The notes below the pieces were generated by a model, which saw nothing but the letters and a program-made list of their open reading frames with translations, made no database searches and was not told the DNA's origin. A program made the translations under genes and the position numbers. From Methanosphaera sp. rholeuAM6 (lineage in GTDB: Archaea > Methanobacteriota > Methanobacteria > Methanobacteriales > Methanobacteriaceae), in the NCBI GenBank assembly GCA_003266105.1, contig MVAA01000056.1, positions 856-16,485 of the forward strand: a stretch of DNA of 15,630 bases, given 5' to 3'. This document shows, piece after piece, positions 14,101-15,630 of the stretch. Position 1 is the stretch's first letter. Each line of letters begins with the position of its first letter.

Positions 14101-14550
14101 TTATAACGATGATTCATCATAACGAATAACCATTGTTTCAACAAACATTGGCCCAAAACCGGATTTGTCCATGTAAAGTACAACATAAACTACCAAGTCA
14201 TCTATTTGGCCTATAGCATATTCTGCATGGAATCCTGTCATTTCAAAAGTTTTCTTTAATCTTTCAATTCCTTCCAAACCATTGGATTCATCATAAACTT
14301 CTTCTGTTTTTCTGAATACGGAATCTATTTGATCAGTAATTTTACGTGCCTTTTCAGACTCCTTTTCAATCTTTTCAATATTTAATTCATTAAATAGTTC
14401 CAATAATCTTGGATACATATTTTCAGGTTTTACTTTATTATGGGTTTTTCCCCTAATAATCACTGACTCGGTACTGTGAACTACCGGTTTACATCCTTTG
14501 AACGCATCCATTTTTTCCATTATAGGTCTTGATACTGCCATTACTTCCAT
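14101..14550 (-). CDS. Conserved archaeal protein, DUF2120-like
   Basis: A soluble protein of 149 residues that I recognise only as a methanogen-conserved hypothetical, probably of the DUF2120 family. It has a conserved-looking N-terminal region (KGCKPVVHSTESVIIRGKTH), a charged helical centre (about 60-100) and a C-terminal part with FHAEYAIGQIDDLVVYVVLY and MVIRYDE. There are no cluster, nucleotide or metal motifs that I can see. A GTG at 14562 would overlap the mptA stop, but the ATG at 14550 has GAGGGAT at ideal spacing and is preferred. It lies between mptA and cofG in one operon, so a role in pterin or deazaflavin cofactor synthesis is possible by context only. Confidence 0.6.
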   Translation of the reverse strand: MEVMAVSRPIMEKMDAFKGCKPVVHSTESVIIRGKTHNKVKPENMYPRLLELFNELNIEKIEKESEKARKITDQIDSVFRKTEEVYDESNGLEGIERLKKTFEMTGFHAEYAIGQIDDLVVYVVLYMDKSGFGPMFVETMVIRYDESSL

Positions 14551-14558
14551 ATTATCCC

Positions 14559-15506
14559 TCACATACCATTTTCTATTTTTAATTCACCTATTGATGCAAC
14601 TTTTTCAGCATATGCATTATGTTGATGAATACTTTCTTCATTAACTTGTTTAATTGTTACCATAGAATTGTCCGGTAATTGGGAGTATTTATCCAATAAA
14701 CCCAACACCATGTTTCTAACACAATCTTCTACAAATACAGGGTTTTTATGAGCATTTGTGACTATTTTGTTTTCGTCAGGTCTTTTTAGTATTTCACAAA
14801 CAGGAGAACTCATTGAGTTTTGAATTATTGCAATCAAATCTTCAACATTGACATCCTGATTCTCAGAAACCTCCAACATTATTGTTCCTATCCCTCTTTG
14901 ATTATGGGATGCGAATGTAACAGCATTTAAAACCTTTACTGTAGTTTCTTCATCTAGAAATTCCAGTAATTTTTCTTTAGACTCCTGTTCAACGGATTCC
15001 TGTGCGCAGGGACATACTGTCATTCCAACAACTTGTGCCCCTATCATCTTTCTGACCGAAATATTTCCTTCATCATCTTTTATTGCTATTGCCCTTGCAA
15101 TGATATTTGTTGTTTCTTGAGTTTTCTTGTGTGTTACTGGTGAATATTTATTGATGATGTATTCGCTTTTTGCTTCTGTTTCCGCCCTTACTGCATATTC
15201 ATGTTTTTCCAGTAATCGTTTTACAAGGTTTGCACAAATATTTTCAATGTGAATTTCCATTTTATTTGTTGATTCATAGATTATCTCAGATATAGCTTCC
15301 GGATTTCTAGACATGTGTACACCTTTTTGTGTACTTGGCAAATCTACAAAAGCATCAAATGTTGGTAATAATATTATCGGACGTTTATTATCCCGTTTGA
15401 TTTTTAATAATTTTTTAACTCCAGTTACACCGACTCTTGTCAATGAAATAGGTGCTTTTGGTTGTTTATCTTGAGTATCTGGAAATTCCGGTACTTGCAT
15501 TATCAT
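14559..15506 (-). CDS. mptA: MptA, archaeal GTP cyclohydrolase for methanopterin
   Basis: MptA is the Fe(II)-dependent GTP cyclohydrolase that makes 7,8-dihydroneopterin 2',3'-cyclic phosphate, the first step of tetrahydromethanopterin synthesis. It belongs to the FolE2/GCYH-IB family. The 315-residue protein has SLTRVGVTGVKKLLKIKR (21-38), LPTFDAFVDLPSTQKGVHMSR (47-67), GMTVCPCAQE (161-170) and HNQRGIG (201-207), which hold the family's metal and substrate residues. GGAGAGA before the ATG sets the start. It is the first gene of the mptA-DUF2120-cofG unit; its stop is followed at once by the ribosome binding site of the next gene. The call is secure. Confidence 0.95.
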   Translation of the reverse strand: MIMQVPEFPDTQDKQPKAPISLTRVGVTGVKKLLKIKRDNKRPIILLPTFDAFVDLPSTQKGVHMSRNPEAISEIIYESTNKMEIHIENICANLVKRLLEKHEYAVRAETEAKSEYIINKYSPVTHKKTQETTNIIARAIAIKDDEGNISVRKMIGAQVVGMTVCPCAQESVEQESKEKLLEFLDEETTVKVLNAVTFASHNQRGIGTIMLEVSENQDVNVEDLIAIIQNSMSSPVCEILKRPDENKIVTNAHKNPVFVEDCVRNMVLGLLDKYSQLPDNSMVTIKQVNEESIHQHNAYAEKVASIGELKIENGM

Positions 15507-15556
15507 ATTCTCTCCAAAAATTTTTATTAAATATTATTTTTCTATAATTGTTTTAT

Positions 15557-15599
15557 GTAGTTTATAACTCTTAAAAATTTGCAAAAAAAAGTAGTTTAT
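15557..15599 (-). promoter_or_regulatory. TATA-like promoter region of mptA, with a direct repeat
   Basis: The minus strand has GTTATAAACTAC (about 15557-15568), which could be the TATA box with a start near 15538 and a leader of about 30 bases. The nine bases ATAAACTAC occur again at 15591-15599, 34 bases upstream. Otherwise 15507-15630 holds no gene. Confidence 0.35.
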
Positions 15600-15630
15600 G
15601 ATAAATGAATATAAAAAAAAGATATTTGTT

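Overview
The window is a very AT-rich archaeal segment that reads as a hydrogen-dependent methanogen of the order Methanobacteriales. The evidence is a complete mtrEDCBAFGH operon in the Methanobacteriales order, plus mcrC, two methanogenesis-marker genes (mmp10 and mmp14) and genes for methanopterin (mptA) and coenzyme F420 (cofG) synthesis. Many ribosome binding sites are of the GGTGAT/GGGG type. An mcrC that sits directly before mtrE, with no mcrB, D, G or A beside it, fits Methanosphaera, which as I recall carries only the mrtBDGA type of methyl-coenzyme M reductase. The genus is an inference; the order is secure. All coding regions appear intact, and I see no mobile element, CRISPR array, rRNA or tRNA.

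Left part (1-4107). sufC and sufB (+) form a two-gene minimal SUF iron-sulfur cluster system. A small PRC-barrel protein (-), the archaeal cobamide enzyme cobY (-) and the membrane protease htpX (+) follow as separate units. Centre (4110-10866, -). mcrC, the eight mtr genes and mmp14 form one tightly packed operon. It encodes the sodium-pumping methyl-H4MPT:coenzyme M methyltransferase, an MCR activation component and an ASKHA-like ATPase of unknown role. Right part. mmp10 and taw2 (+) are divergent from mcrC; mptA, a DUF2120-like gene and cofG (-) form a cofactor operon that meets taw2 tail to tail.

The genes share a theme, the last two steps of methanogenesis and their cofactors. Mtr makes methyl-CoM using a corrinoid. 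CobY supplies an intermediate of that corrinoid. McrC helps activate MCR. Mmp10, itself a B12-dependent radical SAM enzyme, methylates an arginine of McrA. MptA supplies the methanopterin that carries the methyl group, CofG the F420 chromophore, and SufBC the iron-sulfur clusters used by several of these enzymes.

The points most worth a second look are the orphan mcrC fused to the mtr operon, the matching divergent TATA boxes between mcrC and mmp10, mmp14 as a possible ATP-dependent reactivator of the Mtr corrinoid, and SufB lacking the cysteine aligned with E. coli SufB Cys405.
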